From the NCBI GenBank assembly GCA_002746415.1, contig NVXD01000005.1:1-64000 (forward strand): a stretch of DNA of 64,000 nt, in the 5' to 3' direction. The DNA is from Flavobacteriaceae bacterium (GTDB lineage: Bacteria > Bacteroidota > Bacteroidia > Flavobacteriales > Flavobacteriaceae). Of this stretch, positions 27,983-37,650 are shown one piece after another (the first letter of the stretch is position 1; each line of letters begins with the position of its first letter). A program made the translations under genes and the position numbers. The notes beneath the pieces were generated by a model. That model saw only the letters and a list, made by a program, of their open reading frames with translations. It did no database searches and was not told where the DNA came from.

Positions 27983-28711
27983 ATGCCTAAAAAGATTACT
28001 CCATACAAAGATTCCAAACTTGGAAAAAAAGAGCAAGTAACGCAAATGTTTGACAACATATCAAACAATTATGACGGCTTAAACAGAGTGATTTCTTTTG
28101 GAATAGACATAAAATGGAGAAATCGCGTGGTGGCCATTCTTAGCGAAAAAAAGCCAAAATATATTTTAGACATTGCTACGGGCACTGGAGATTTAGCCAT
28201 TAACATGGTTAAAACTGGAGCTGAAAAAATTATCGGACTAGATATCTCTTCAGGAATGTTGGAGGTAGGAAAGAAAAAGGTGTTGGAAAAAAAACTAGGC
28301 CACATTATTGATATGGTTGTAGGTGATAGTGAAAATTTACCTTTTGAAGAAAATACATTTGATGCCATTACTGTTGCTTTTGGCGTGCGTAATTTTGAAA
28401 ATCTTGACAAAGGGTTGTCAGAAATATATAGAGTTTTAAAACCATCTGGGACATTTGTGGTGTTAGAAACTTCCGTACCTACGAAAACCCCTTTTAAACA
28501 AGGGTATCATTTTTACACAAAAAACATACTTCCCATTATTGGAAAACTTTTTTCAAAAGACCAATCTGCTTATTCTTATTTATGTGAATCTGCTTCAGTA
28601 TTTCCACATGGAAAAGCCTTCAACAATATTTTGGACAAAATTGGGTTTATAGAGGTAGAAAATAAACCCCAAACGTTTGGGGTTGCCTCAATATATGCTG
28701 CCACAAAATAA
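27983..28711 (+). CDS. ubiE: Demethylmenaquinone/ubiquinone C-methyltransferase
   Basis: The 242-residue SAM methyltransferase shows VTQMFDNISNNYDGLNRVISFGIDIKWR, LDIATGTGDLAINM, GLDISSGMLEVG, and AFGVRNFENLDKGLSEIYRVLKPSG, all diagnostic of UbiE/MenG. In this phylum it should make menaquinone from demethylmenaquinone, the last step of the pathway. Its stop lies 4 bases before the porT start, a linkage I recall as common in flavobacteria. Confidence 0.96.
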   Translation: MPKKITPYKDSKLGKKEQVTQMFDNISNNYDGLNRVISFGIDIKWRNRVVAILSEKKPKYILDIATGTGDLAINMVKTGAEKIIGLDISSGMLEVGKKKVLEKKLGHIIDMVVGDSENLPFEENTFDAITVAFGVRNFENLDKGLSEIYRVLKPSGTFVVLETSVPTKTPFKQGYHFYTKNILPIIGKLFSKDQSAYSYLCESASVFPHGKAFNNILDKIGFIEVENKPQTFGVASIYAATK

Positions 28712-28715
28712 ACAC

Positions 28716-29411
28716 ATGAAATATATTTTTCCCATTTTACTGGGATTTCTAGTATTATGTACTTCTGCAAAAGCTCAGTTTAATGAAAAACCCATACTAA
28801 ATCTTGAAAACGAGGACGTGCCTTTCTTAAACTTTGGGTATTTTCTTGGTCTTAACCAATATGATTTTCAATTTGAATATAAGGCTGATTTACCAGAAAT
28901 ATTGGTAGAAAAAACTTTCGGATTCAATGTTGGGTTAATTGGTGAAATGCGTATCAATGAATTTTTAGATTTTCGTTTTGAGCCAGGATTACATTATACC
29001 CAAAGAACTGTTGGTTTTCCAGGGTTTACTGAAGCAAATGATGCCATTAGAGAAGTAAAATCAACCTATATCAATTTCCCATTATTATTAAAGGTTAGCA
29101 CCAAAAGATTAGGAAACTGGAAACCTTATCTTATTGGTGGCGCATCCATATCAATGAATATTGGCAGTAATCAAGATAGTTTAGACGATAATAGTAGTGG
29201 CACCTTTAGAATGAAAAAAATCACCTATTACTATGAAATGGGTTTTGGAATAGATTTTTATTTGGAATACTTTAAATTTTCACCTTCTATACGGGGAGTA
29301 TTTGCCCTTAGTGATGAATTAATTAGGGATGAAGACCCAAACAGTCCATGGACAGGTAATATAGACGCCATGCGCACACGAGGGCTTTTCATAAACTTCA
29401 CCTTTGAATAA
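28716..29411 (+). CDS. porT: Type IX secretion protein PorT family
   Basis: The 231-residue protein has a signal peptide (ending SAKAQ) and an eight-strand-type outer-membrane beta-barrel, with alternating strands and a terminal FINFTFE. Segments NFGYFLGLNQYDF, FRFEPGLHYTQR and STYINFPLLLKVS match PorT, required for type IX secretion in Porphyromonas and Flavobacterium. Position next to ubiE also fits. The ATG at 28716 is chosen over an earlier in-frame one that overlaps ubiE. Confidence 0.88.
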   Translation: MKYIFPILLGFLVLCTSAKAQFNEKPILNLENEDVPFLNFGYFLGLNQYDFQFEYKADLPEILVEKTFGFNVGLIGEMRINEFLDFRFEPGLHYTQRTVGFPGFTEANDAIREVKSTYINFPLLLKVSTKRLGNWKPYLIGGASISMNIGSNQDSLDDNSSGTFRMKKITYYYEMGFGIDFYLEYFKFSPSIRGVFALSDELIRDEDPNSPWTGNIDAMRTRGLFINFTFE

Positions 29412-29423
29412 AAAATACTTTTT

Positions 29424-30146
29424 TTAGGTTCTTTTAATCTCATTCAATAAAATAGCTGTGGCGGTGGAAACATTTAAACTCTCGGCCGTTTTAGCCCCAA
29501 ATTGCGGGATACAGATTTTTTTAGTCACCAAAGCTTCGATCTCCTGAGAAATTCCATTGGCCTCATTCCCCATGACCAATATTCCGGCTCCTGGGAAACC
29601 TTCTTTATAAGCCACCTCACCATCCATGAAAGCTCCATAAACCGGAACTTGAGCTTCATTCAAATACTTCTGTAAATCGGCGTATACAATATTCACCCGA
29701 CTAATAGACCCCATTGTAGCCTGCAATACCTTTGGGTTATAACAGTCCACCGTATTCGGAGAGCATAGTAAATTTGAAATCCCAAACCAATCACACAATC
29801 GTATAATAGTACCTAAATTTCCTGGGTCCCGAACATCATCCAAGGCAACAATCCAGTTAATGGGGTTAATTTTGATTGGCACAGGAATTTGAAACACCCC
29901 AACAACTTTGTTAGGGGTTCGCAAAGAACTAATTTTCAACAAGTCAGTTTCAGAAACTAAAGTCGTACTAGTTTTATTTTCAGCAACAAATTCAACATCA
30001 GAACTATAAATAATATGTACCGTAATTTGGGATGCTAAAAGTTCTTTTACCACCTTTACACCTTCAACTACAAACATACCATGTTGATTTCGGTACTTTT
30101 TTTGCTGTAAGCTTCTTATAAATTTTATCTGGCTTTTAACAACCAT
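29424..30146 (-). CDS. SpoU/TrmH family RNA 2'-O-ribose methyltransferase
   Basis: The 240-residue protein has an N-terminal RNA-binding domain (KSQIKFIRSLQQKKYRNQHGMFVVEG) and a SPOUT trefoil knot with the three family motifs: DPGNLGTIIRLCDWFG, LVMGNEANGIS and KICIPQFGAKTAESLNVSTATAILL. It should methylate a 2'-hydroxyl in rRNA or tRNA; the target base is not evident. The ATG at 30146 is preferred to a longer start at 30182 that overlaps tamL. Confidence 0.9.
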   Translation of the reverse strand: MVVKSQIKFIRSLQQKKYRNQHGMFVVEGVKVVKELLASQITVHIIYSSDVEFVAENKTSTTLVSETDLLKISSLRTPNKVVGVFQIPVPIKINPINWIVALDDVRDPGNLGTIIRLCDWFGISNLLCSPNTVDCYNPKVLQATMGSISRVNIVYADLQKYLNEAQVPVYGAFMDGEVAYKEGFPGAGILVMGNEANGISQEIEALVTKKICIPQFGAKTAESLNVSTATAILLNEIKRT

Positions 30147-30156
30147 ACAAATAATG

Positions 30157-30164
30157 TATTTTTG
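30157..30164 (+). promoter_or_regulatory. Bacteroidetes -7 promoter element of tamL
   Basis: TATTTTTG matches TAnnTTTG and ends 6 bases before the tamL ATG, so the transcript would be nearly or fully leaderless. Confidence 0.5.
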
Positions 30165-30170
30165 ATTTCT

Positions 30171-32765
30171 ATGAATACCCACTTGAGTCTTACAAAAAAC
30201 ATAGCAAAAATAGGGTTATTATTACTATGTGCCGTCATTGCCTCGTGCAATACACTCAAAAGAGTGGAAGAACAAGAGCTTTTGCTTACCAAAAATAGTA
30301 TTTATGCTGATGGTGAAAAAATAACGAATGAAGAGGTACGTAGTTTAATTGTCCAAAAACCCAACAGTACGCTATTAGGGTATCCTTTACGATTAAATTT
30401 ATACAACCTTGCAAAAAAGGACCCTGACTCATCCTATCAAGATTGGCTTCACAAAAAAGAAAAAAGAGAACAGCGCCTTATTAATTGGTTATCCAAAAAA
30501 CAGGTAGATAGATTTGGACAGTCCTTTATGGTGAAAGGATACAGCGAGTGGTTGAAAAACATAGGCGAACCACCCTCTGTAATTGATACTTCAAGAACCA
30601 GAAAATCTTCTGAAAGATTAGAAGCGTATTATGGTAGTAAAGGATATTTTAACAACAAGACAACTTATGCTATTATCCCGCGCAAAAGAAAGCAAAGAGC
30701 CCAAATTGATTATATCATTAATCTGGGCAAACCGTATATAGTTGACTCTATTACAAAAAAAATAAGTTCCAAGGCGATAGATTCCATCTATAGCATTCAC
30801 ACAGAAGGTTCTTTTGTGAAATCTGGACAACAATTTGATTTATCCGATTTTGACAATGAACGAAAGAGGCTTACCACCTTGTTCAGAAATACTGGTATTT
30901 ACAATTTTCAAGAAAGTTCAATTACATATAGCATTCAAAGAGATACAACCGAGACTAATGACAACCAAAAAATGGTTGTAGAACTTAATGTTGAGGACTT
31001 TAAAACAAGAAATGAGAATACACTGACATCATCAGAATATAACGTTCACACGTTTGATAAAATAAATATATATAGTGATTACTTTTTTGACCAAAATGGA
31101 GATTCACTTCAGTCCGTAGAATATGAAAACTATACCATTTATTACAATGACCAATTACGCTACAAACCCAAAGCACTTACAAATGCAATTTTTATGGAAA
31201 AAGATAGTGTGTATAGAGATTTGGACAGATTACACACCTACAGGCAAATAAGCAACTTAAATACATTTAAATATCCAAATATAGATTTTACTCAGGATAG
31301 CACACAAACAAAACTGACAGCAAATATTTATTTAGCGGCAAGGCCAAAATATTCACTAGAAACAAACTTTGATTTTACACACTCCGATATTCAGCGCTTA
31401 GGCATTGCTTTTAGCTCTTCCTTAATCACCAGAAACATATTTGGTGGAGCAGAAACATTAAGCCTATCTGCCAGAGGGTCTTTTGGACTTCTAAGCGTAA
31501 GCGACAATTCTTTATCGGAAGATTTCTTTTCAGAAATTGGGGGCGATGTTAATCTTTCTTTTCCAAGAATATGGATGCCTTTATTCAACACTGAAAAAAT
31601 TATTCCATATTATATGTTGCCGCAAACTAGAATGACTATTGGTACCAGTTTTCAAAAAAACATTGGATTAGACAAACAAACCTTCAACAATATATTAGGA
31701 TATAATTGGTCTCCAAATGAATTCAAAAAAAACACTTTTGAACTATTAAACCTTCAATTTGTACGGAATCTAAATTTTAATAGATTCTTTAATGTTTATG
31801 AAAATTCATATGATAGATTGGATGCTATCGCCAATGAGTTTGACGATGCCAATAGCTTTCCTGAACACGCAAATCTCTTTAATAACGACACCGACCCAAG
31901 ATTAATCATCCCAAGTGGAACTAATGATTTTATTGATCAGGTTTTAAATAGGGATATTGTTCCTAGTGATCCAGATGATTTCAATGAAGTAAGAAGTATT
32001 GATGAACGTAAAGAACGGCTAACTGAGGACAACCTTATCTTTTCCAGCAACTACACCTTTTCCAAAAACAATAAAAACGGAATAAATGACAATGATTTTT
32101 ACCAATTTAGGTTTAAGGTGGAAAGTGCAGGAAATTTATTATCTAGTATTTCTCATCTTATTAATTTTAAACAGAATGATAATAATCAATTATTAATCTT
32201 TGATGTTGCCTATTCTCAATACATAAAAACTGAAGTCGATTATATTAAACATTGGGACCTTACAGGGTCCAATGTCATCGCTTTTAAAAGTTTCTTTGGC
32301 ATTGCCATACCATATGGCAATTCAAACAGCATTCCTTTTACAAGAAGTTACTTTGCCGGTGGATCTAATGATAATAGGGCTTGGCATCCCTATTCTTTAG
32401 GACCTGGTAGAACACAAGATGTAAATGACTTTAATGAAGCAAATCTAAAATTGGCCCTTAACCTAGAATATCGATTTCCAATAGCAGGAAATATAAAAGG
32501 AGCATTGTTTGCGGATGCCGGAAATATTTGGAATGTTCTGGACAATGTTGACGATGAAGAAGCAACTTTTAATGGTTTTAGCTCTTTAGGAGATATTGCT
32601 CTTGGTACTGGTTTTGGGCTACGTTATGATTTTACTTATTTTGTTATTCGTTTAGATACAGGATTTAAAACGTACAATCCGGCTGAGGAAGCATCAAAAA
32701 GATGGTTCAGTCAATATAAGTTTAGCAAAGCCGTCGTCAACATAGGTATAAATTATCCTTTTTAG
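30171..32765 (+). CDS. tamL: TamL: lipid-anchored BamA/TamA family outer-membrane assembly protein
   Basis: The 864-residue protein is a lipoprotein (signal to VIASC) followed by divergent POTRA-type repeats (about 30-400, e.g. SSERLEAYYGSKGYFN and ERKRLTTLFRNTGIYNF) and a C-terminal 16-strand barrel of the Omp85 family. The family lid motif appears as RSYFAGGSNDNRAWHPYSLGPGR, and the protein ends on aromatic-rich strands (INYPF). Bacteroidetes carry such lipid-modified TamA homologues paired with TamB; no tamB is in this window. It helps insert outer-membrane proteins. Confidence 0.9.
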   Translation: MNTHLSLTKNIAKIGLLLLCAVIASCNTLKRVEEQELLLTKNSIYADGEKITNEEVRSLIVQKPNSTLLGYPLRLNLYNLAKKDPDSSYQDWLHKKEKREQRLINWLSKKQVDRFGQSFMVKGYSEWLKNIGEPPSVIDTSRTRKSSERLEAYYGSKGYFNNKTTYAIIPRKRKQRAQIDYIINLGKPYIVDSITKKISSKAIDSIYSIHTEGSFVKSGQQFDLSDFDNERKRLTTLFRNTGIYNFQESSITYSIQRDTTETNDNQKMVVELNVEDFKTRNENTLTSSEYNVHTFDKINIYSDYFFDQNGDSLQSVEYENYTIYYNDQLRYKPKALTNAIFMEKDSVYRDLDRLHTYRQISNLNTFKYPNIDFTQDSTQTKLTANIYLAARPKYSLETNFDFTHSDIQRLGIAFSSSLITRNIFGGAETLSLSARGSFGLLSVSDNSLSEDFFSEIGGDVNLSFPRIWMPLFNTEKIIPYYMLPQTRMTIGTSFQKNIGLDKQTFNNILGYNWSPNEFKKNTFELLNLQFVRNLNFNRFFNVYENSYDRLDAIANEFDDANSFPEHANLFNNDTDPRLIIPSGTNDFIDQVLNRDIVPSDPDDFNEVRSIDERKERLTEDNLIFSSNYTFSKNNKNGINDNDFYQFRFKVESAGNLLSSISHLINFKQNDNNQLLIFDVAYSQYIKTEVDYIKHWDLTGSNVIAFKSFFGIAIPYGNSNSIPFTRSYFAGGSNDNRAWHPYSLGPGRTQDVNDFNEANLKLALNLEYRFPIAGNIKGALFADAGNIWNVLDNVDDEEATFNGFSSLGDIALGTGFGLRYDFTYFVIRLDTGFKTYNPAEEASKRWFSQYKFSKAVVNIGINYPF

Positions 32766-32781
32766 ACCTACATTATTTTAG

Positions 32782-32789
32782 TACTTTTG
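32782..32789 (+). promoter_or_regulatory. Bacteroidetes -7 promoter element of fbaA
   Basis: TACTTTTG fits TAnnTTTG, 36 bases before the fbaA ATG and just after the tamL stop. Confidence 0.55.
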
Positions 32790-32825
32790 CCCTATCTTTT
32801 TAAAAAACTAAACAGATTAATAATT

Positions 32826-33893
32826 ATGGCTTACAATATTAAAGCAGGAGTTGCTACGGGTGATGAAGTTCAAGAAATTTTTAACTATGCAAAGGAAAAA
32901 GGGTTTGCCCTACCTGCTGTAAATGTTATAGGCTCTAATACTATTAATGGGGTATTAGAAACAGCTGTTAGCTTAAATGCTCCCGTAATCATCCAATTTT
33001 CTAATGGAGGCGCACAATTCAATGCAGGAAAAGGCATGTCTAATGAAGGTCAAAAAGCTGCCATTGCTGGTGCCATTGCTGGTGCAAAACATGTACATCA
33101 ACTAGCAGAAGCATATGGTGCAGTAGTAATTTTACATACGGATCATTGTGCAAAAAAATTATTGCCTTGGATAGATGGGCTTTTAGAAGCAAGTGAGCAA
33201 CATTATGCTGAAACTGGAAAACCACTTTTCAGCTCTCACATGATTGATTTATCTGAAGAGCCAATTGAAGAGAATATAAGTATCTGTAAAGAATACCTAG
33301 CCCGAATGAGCAAAATGGGTATGACCTTGGAAATAGAACTTGGTATTACCGGAGGTGAAGAAGATGGTGTTGATAATTCTGATGTAGATGACTCCAAACT
33401 ATATACACAACCAGAAGAAGTTGCTTATGCGTATGAGGAGCTTTCTAAAGTGAGCCCAAGATTTACAATTGCCGCAGCTTTTGGAAATGTACACGGCGTA
33501 TACAAGCCAGGAAACGTAAAGTTAACTCCAAAAATTCTTAAAAATTCACAAGAACATATTTCAGAAAAATATGGTGTTGAACATAATCATATCGATTTTG
33601 TTTTTCACGGTGGTTCTGGATCTACAGTAGAAGAGATTAGAGAAGGTATTAGCTATGGTGTTATAAAAATGAACATAGATACAGATTTACAATATGCGTT
33701 CCTTGCAGGAGTAAGAGATTATGTTCAAGACAAAAAAGATTATTTACAAGCACAAATAGGGAATCCATCAGGAAGTGACGAGCCAAATAAAAAATATTAT
33801 GACCCAAGAGTTTGGTTACGCGAAGGTGAAAAAACTTTTGTAGAACGATTAAAGAAAGCGTTTGAGGATTTAAATAACATAAACACTTTATAG
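32826..33893 (+). CDS. fbaA: Class II fructose-bisphosphate aldolase
   Basis: The 355-residue zinc enzyme cleaves fructose 1,6-bisphosphate to the two triose phosphates. Visible family motifs are FALPAVNVIGSNTINGVLE, VVILHTDHCAKKLLPWIDGLL (zinc His and catalytic Asp), EIELGITGGEEDG, AAFGNVHGVYKPGNVKL (zinc His) and FVFHGGSGSTVEEI (zinc His). Length fits the class IIA E. coli type. The ATG at 32826 (MAYNIKAGV) has a proper promoter upstream; an earlier TTG at 32787 overlaps that promoter and is rejected. Confidence 0.97.
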   Translation: MAYNIKAGVATGDEVQEIFNYAKEKGFALPAVNVIGSNTINGVLETAVSLNAPVIIQFSNGGAQFNAGKGMSNEGQKAAIAGAIAGAKHVHQLAEAYGAVVILHTDHCAKKLLPWIDGLLEASEQHYAETGKPLFSSHMIDLSEEPIEENISICKEYLARMSKMGMTLEIELGITGGEEDGVDNSDVDDSKLYTQPEEVAYAYEELSKVSPRFTIAAAFGNVHGVYKPGNVKLTPKILKNSQEHISEKYGVEHNHIDFVFHGGSGSTVEEIREGISYGVIKMNIDTDLQYAFLAGVRDYVQDKKDYLQAQIGNPSGSDEPNKKYYDPRVWLREGEKTFVERLKKAFEDLNNINTL

Positions 33894-33925
33894 ATTCAAG
33901 TAATCCTTTAATACTATAGTAGGTT

Positions 33926-34795
33926 ATGGCAGCATGGTTTAAGAGAACAGAAAAAGGAATACAAACAGCTACTGAAGAGAAGAAAGATACCCCCAAAGGG
34001 CTTTGGTATAAGTCTCCCACAGGAAAAATTGTTGAGTCTGAGGAGTTGGCCAAAAACTTTTATGTTAGCCCTGAAGATGACTATCATGTTAGAATAGGCA
34101 GTAAAGAGTATTTTCAAATTCTTTTTGATGACAATAAATTCAAGGAATTAGACGCCAAGCTTTCTTCAAAAGATCCATTAAAATTTGAGGACACCAAAAA
34201 GTATACGGACCGTTTAAAAGCAGCCCAGAAAAAAACAGGATTAAAAGATGCTGTTAGAACTGCTGTTGGAAAATCACTTGGAAAAGACTTAGTTATCGCC
34301 GCAATGGACTTTAGTTTTATTGGGGGCTCTATGGGGAGTGTTGTTGGTGAAAAAATAGCACGAGCAATAGATTACGCCATAAAAAACAAAATTCCTTTTT
34401 TAATGATTTCAAAGTCTGGTGGAGCCAGAATGATGGAAGCGGCTTTATCTTTAATGCAATTGGCAAAAACATCTGCTAAATTGGCGCAACTTGCTGAGGC
34501 TAAAATTCCGTACATATCTTTATGTACGGATCCTACCACAGGAGGAACAACTGCTTCTTATGCCATGTTGGGTGATATCAACATTGCAGAACCAGGAGCT
34601 TTAATTGGTTTTGCAGGCCCCCGTATTGTAAAAGATACCACTGGCAAGGAATTACCAGAAGGATTTCAAACATCAGAATTTCTTAAAGAACATGGGTTTT
34701 TAGATTTTATTACGCATCGTAGTAATCTTAAAAAGAAAGTAAACTTGTACCTAGATTTAATACAGAACAATCCTATTAGAGAGGAAGCCAAATAA
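33926..34795 (+). CDS. accD: Acetyl-CoA carboxylase carboxyltransferase beta subunit, zinc-ribbon cysteines absent
   Basis: The 289-residue subunit, with AccA, moves the carboxyl group from biotin to acetyl-CoA to make malonyl-CoA for fatty acid synthesis. The crotonase-like core is complete: [35 protein letters not shown]-type helix, [22 protein letters not shown] and GFAGPRIV. The N-terminal zinc ribbon of E. coli AccD (four Cys) aligns with [20 protein letters not shown] and [11 protein letters not shown], where all four cysteines are replaced. It lies 32 bases after fbaA and upstream of rpsO. Confidence 0.95.
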   Translation: MAAWFKRTEKGIQTATEEKKDTPKGLWYKSPTGKIVESEELAKNFYVSPEDDYHVRIGSKEYFQILFDDNKFKELDAKLSSKDPLKFEDTKKYTDRLKAAQKKTGLKDAVRTAVGKSLGKDLVIAAMDFSFIGGSMGSVVGEKIARAIDYAIKNKIPFLMISKSGGARMMEAALSLMQLAKTSAKLAQLAEAKIPYISLCTDPTTGGTTASYAMLGDINIAEPGALIGFAGPRIVKDTTGKELPEGFQTSEFLKEHGFLDFITHRSNLKKKVNLYLDLIQNNPIREEAK

Positions 34796-34799
34796 GTTG

Positions 34800-34807
34800 T
34801 ATATTTG
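34800..34807 (+). promoter_or_regulatory. Bacteroidetes -7 promoter element of rpsO
   Basis: TATATTTG matches TAnnTTTG, with TTA about 20 bases upstream as a weak -33 element. It gives a leader of roughly 50 bases that contains a 6-bp hairpin (34814-34828). Confidence 0.6.
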
Positions 34808-34861
34808 CGCCCTGATTGAAAATCAATCAAGTACATAAAAATCATTTAAAACAATATTGGA

Positions 34862-35131
34862 ATGTATTTAACACCAAAAGTAAAGGCCGAAATCTTTAAG
34901 AAACACGGCGAAACAGAAAAAAACACAGGTTCTGCTGAAGGACAAATAGCTTTATTCACTTTCAGAATTAACCACTTAACAGAGCATTTAAAAAATAATC
35001 GTAAAGATTATAACACAGAACGCTCTTTGGTTAAACTCGTAGGTAAAAGAAGAAGTCTTCTAGATTACCTTATTAAGAAGGATATTGTAAGATATCGTGC
35101 TATTATCAAAGAATTAAATATTAGAAAATAA
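34862..35131 (+). CDS. rpsO: Small ribosomal subunit protein uS15
   Basis: The 89-residue protein binds the central domain of 16S rRNA. LTPKVKAEIFKKHGETEKNTGSAEGQIALFT, HLKNNRKDYNTERSLVKLVGKRRSLLDYLIKKD and the length are diagnostic. It has its own promoter and terminator and lies before pnp, the same neighbour as in many bacteria. Confidence 0.98.
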   Translation: MYLTPKVKAEIFKKHGETEKNTGSAEGQIALFTFRINHLTEHLKNNRKDYNTERSLVKLVGKRRSLLDYLIKKDIVRYRAIIKELNIRK

Positions 35132-35140
35132 AATTTAAAA

Positions 35141-35165
35141 AGGGAAAGCTAAGCTTTCCCTTTTT
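35141..35165 (+). terminator. Terminator after rpsO
   Basis: A 9-bp stem (35141-35149 with 35153-35161), three-base loop, is followed by five T residues, 10 bases after the rpsO stop. Confidence 0.8.
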
Positions 35166-35252
35166 AAACATAAAGCCCTTGTTAGAATTTAAGCAAGGCA
35201 ACACAAAAAGCTACATTTAGTTTTTCATTGGTCAACACAACAACACAACCCG

Positions 35253-35269
35253 ACCGTCAGGAAGACGGT
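35253..35269 (+). other. Short GC-rich hairpin in the pnp leader
   Basis: ACCGTC (35253-35258) pairs with GACGGT (35264-35269) around AGGAA, 52 bases before the pnp start. There is no T run, so it is not a terminator. It could be a processing or translation-control hairpin; this is inference. Confidence 0.35.
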
Positions 35270-35321
35270 GGACCAAATGTTTAACAAACCTGTTACTAAA
35301 TACAGGTTGCAACAATTTTTT

Positions 35322-37538
35322 ATGATTCCAAAAACTTTTAAAGAGGTCATAGACCTAGGTGACGGTAGAGAAATCTCTATTGAAACCGGCAAATTGGCAA
35401 AACAGGCACATGGTTCTGTTGTTGTTCAATCAGGAAAATGCATGTTATTATGTACTGTAGTTTCCAATTACGAACAAAAAGACTTAAATTTTCTACCCTT
35501 AACAGTAGATTATCGCGAGAAATTCGCTGCATCTGGACGTTATCCAGGTGGTTTCTTCAAAAGAGAAGCAAGACCAAGTGATGGGGAAGTATTAACCATG
35601 CGTTTGGTGGATAGAGTACTACGTCCGTTATTCCCTAAAGATTATCACTCTGAAACTCAAGTGATGATTCAATTAATGTCACATGACGAAAATGTGATGC
35701 CAGATGCTATGGCAGGTTTAGCAGCATCGGCAGCAATCCAGTTATCTGATTTTCCTTTTGAATGTGCAATTTCTGAAGCACGTGTTGCGCGTGTTAATGG
35801 TGAATTTATCATTAACCCAAGTAGAGCACAATTAGAGGAATCTGACATTGATATGATGATTGGTGCTTCAGCTGACTCCGTGATGATGGTTGAAGGTGAG
35901 ATGGATGAGATTTCTGAAGAAGAAATGACTGAAGCTATCAAATTTGGACATGAGGCCATTAAAATACAATGTGCTGCTCAAATGAAATTAGCTGAAGCTT
36001 TCGGAAGGAAAGAGGTACGTGAATATGAAGGCGAAAGAGAAGATGATGATCTTGCTAAGAAAATTCACGATATGGCCTATGACAAAGTATATGCCATTGC
36101 TAAAGCTGGTTCTTCAAAACAAGAGAGAACCGCTGCTTTTTCTGAAATCAAAGAAGAAATAAAAGCTACTTTTTCTGAGGAAGAATTGGCCGATTTTGGA
36201 GACTTGGTTTCAAGATACTATGCTAAAGCTGAAAAAAATGCTATTCGTGACCTAACCTTAAACGAAGGTCTACGTTTAGATGGTAGAAAAACAGATGAGA
36301 TTCGCCCAATCTGGTGTGAAGTTGATTATTTACCTTCTACGCACGGTTCTTCAATTTTTACTAGAGGAGAAACGCAAGCATTGGCAACGGTTACTTTAGG
36401 AACTTCTAGAGAAGCCAACAAAATAGACATGCCATCTTACGAAGGCGAAGAAACTTTCTATTTACATTATAATTTCCCTCCTTTTTGTACTGGTGAAGCA
36501 AGACCTATTAGAGGAACTTCCCGTAGAGAAGTTGGTCATGGTAACTTGGCACAACGTGCATTAAAAGGAATGATTCCTGCAGATTGCCCATATACAGTGC
36601 GTGTCGTTTCTGAAGTATTAGAATCTAACGGTTCTTCTTCTATGGCTACGGTTTGTAGCGGTACTATGGCATTGATGGATGCTGGAGTGCAACTTATTAG
36701 ACCTGTCTCTGGTATTGCAATGGGATTAATTTCTGATCCTGAAAGTGGAAAATATGCCGTATTATCTGATATTTTAGGTGATGAAGATCATTTAGGAGAT
36801 ATGGATTTTAAAGTAACAGGTACTGAAAAAGGTATTACTGCTTGCCAAATGGACATTAAAGTAAAAGGGCTTTCTTATGAAATCCTTGTAAATGCTTTAA
36901 TGCAGGCAAATGCTGGTAGATTGCACATATTAAGCAAACTAACAGAAACAATTTCCGCTCCAAATAATGATGTTAAAGGTCACGCTCCAAAAATGGTTAC
37001 TGTAACCATTCCAGGAGACTTTATTGGCGCATTGATTGGCCCTGGAGGAAAAGTAATCCAAGAACTTCAAAAAACAACAGGATGTACAATTGTTATCAAC
37101 GAAGATCCCGTAACAGAAGAAGGACTGGTAGAGATTCTAGGAACGGACCAAGATGGTATTGATGCTGTATTGGCAAAAATTGATTCTATTACTTTTAAAC
37201 CAGAAGTAGGTAGTATTTATGAAGTGAAGGTTATTAAAATGTTAGATTTTGGTGCCGTTGTAGAATATGCTGAAGCTCCAGGAAATGAAGTTTTATTACA
37301 TGTATCTGAATTGGCATGGGAACGCACAGAAAATGTATCAGATGTGGTAAACATGGGTGATGTATTTGATGTAAAATACTTTGGATTGGATAAAAGAACC
37401 CGTAAGGACAAAGTATCCCGAAAAGCTTTATTGCCCAAACCAGAAGGTTATGTAGAGAGACCACCAAGAACTGACAGAGACAATAGAAGTCGCGGTGGAA
37501 ACGATAGAAATAGAGATCGTAAGCCCAAAAGAGATTAA
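35322..37538 (+). CDS. pnp: Polyribonucleotide nucleotidyltransferase (PNPase)
   Basis: The 738-residue enzyme degrades RNA 3' to 5' with phosphate. It has two RNase PH domains joined by a helical linker (first with [30 protein letters not shown]-like active segment split over 35490-35590, second with [13 protein letters not shown] and [10 protein letters not shown]-type motif), a KH domain ([18 protein letters not shown], about 563-580) and an S1 domain (about 626-700), then an Arg/Asp-rich tail. The ATG at 35322 ([16 protein letters not shown]) is the conserved start; an upstream frame extension overlaps the leader hairpin. Confidence 0.97.
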   Translation: MIPKTFKEVIDLGDGREISIETGKLAKQAHGSVVVQSGKCMLLCTVVSNYEQKDLNFLPLTVDYREKFAASGRYPGGFFKREARPSDGEVLTMRLVDRVLRPLFPKDYHSETQVMIQLMSHDENVMPDAMAGLAASAAIQLSDFPFECAISEARVARVNGEFIINPSRAQLEESDIDMMIGASADSVMMVEGEMDEISEEEMTEAIKFGHEAIKIQCAAQMKLAEAFGRKEVREYEGEREDDDLAKKIHDMAYDKVYAIAKAGSSKQERTAAFSEIKEEIKATFSEEELADFGDLVSRYYAKAEKNAIRDLTLNEGLRLDGRKTDEIRPIWCEVDYLPSTHGSSIFTRGETQALATVTLGTSREANKIDMPSYEGEETFYLHYNFPPFCTGEARPIRGTSRREVGHGNLAQRALKGMIPADCPYTVRVVSEVLESNGSSSMATVCSGTMALMDAGVQLIRPVSGIAMGLISDPESGKYAVLSDILGDEDHLGDMDFKVTGTEKGITACQMDIKVKGLSYEILVNALMQANAGRLHILSKLTETISAPNNDVKGHAPKMVTVTIPGDFIGALIGPGGKVIQELQKTTGCTIVINEDPVTEEGLVEILGTDQDGIDAVLAKIDSITFKPEVGSIYEVKVIKMLDFGAVVEYAEAPGNEVLLHVSELAWERTENVSDVVNMGDVFDVKYFGLDKRTRKDKVSRKALLPKPEGYVERPPRTDRDNRSRGGNDRNRDRKPKRD

Positions 37539-37560
37539 TCTCTTATCATAAATTTATAAA

Positions 37561-37590
37561 AAGCCCCAACTTTAAGTTGGGGCTTTTTTT
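37561..37590 (+). terminator. Terminator after pnp
   Basis: An 11-bp GC-rich stem (37561-37571 with 37575-37585) with a three-base loop is followed by a run of T. Confidence 0.92.
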
Positions 37591-37650
37591 ATGATACTTA
37601 CGCAACCTTTTCAATATTTACGGACTATTATTAAAACCCATTGCCTTATT

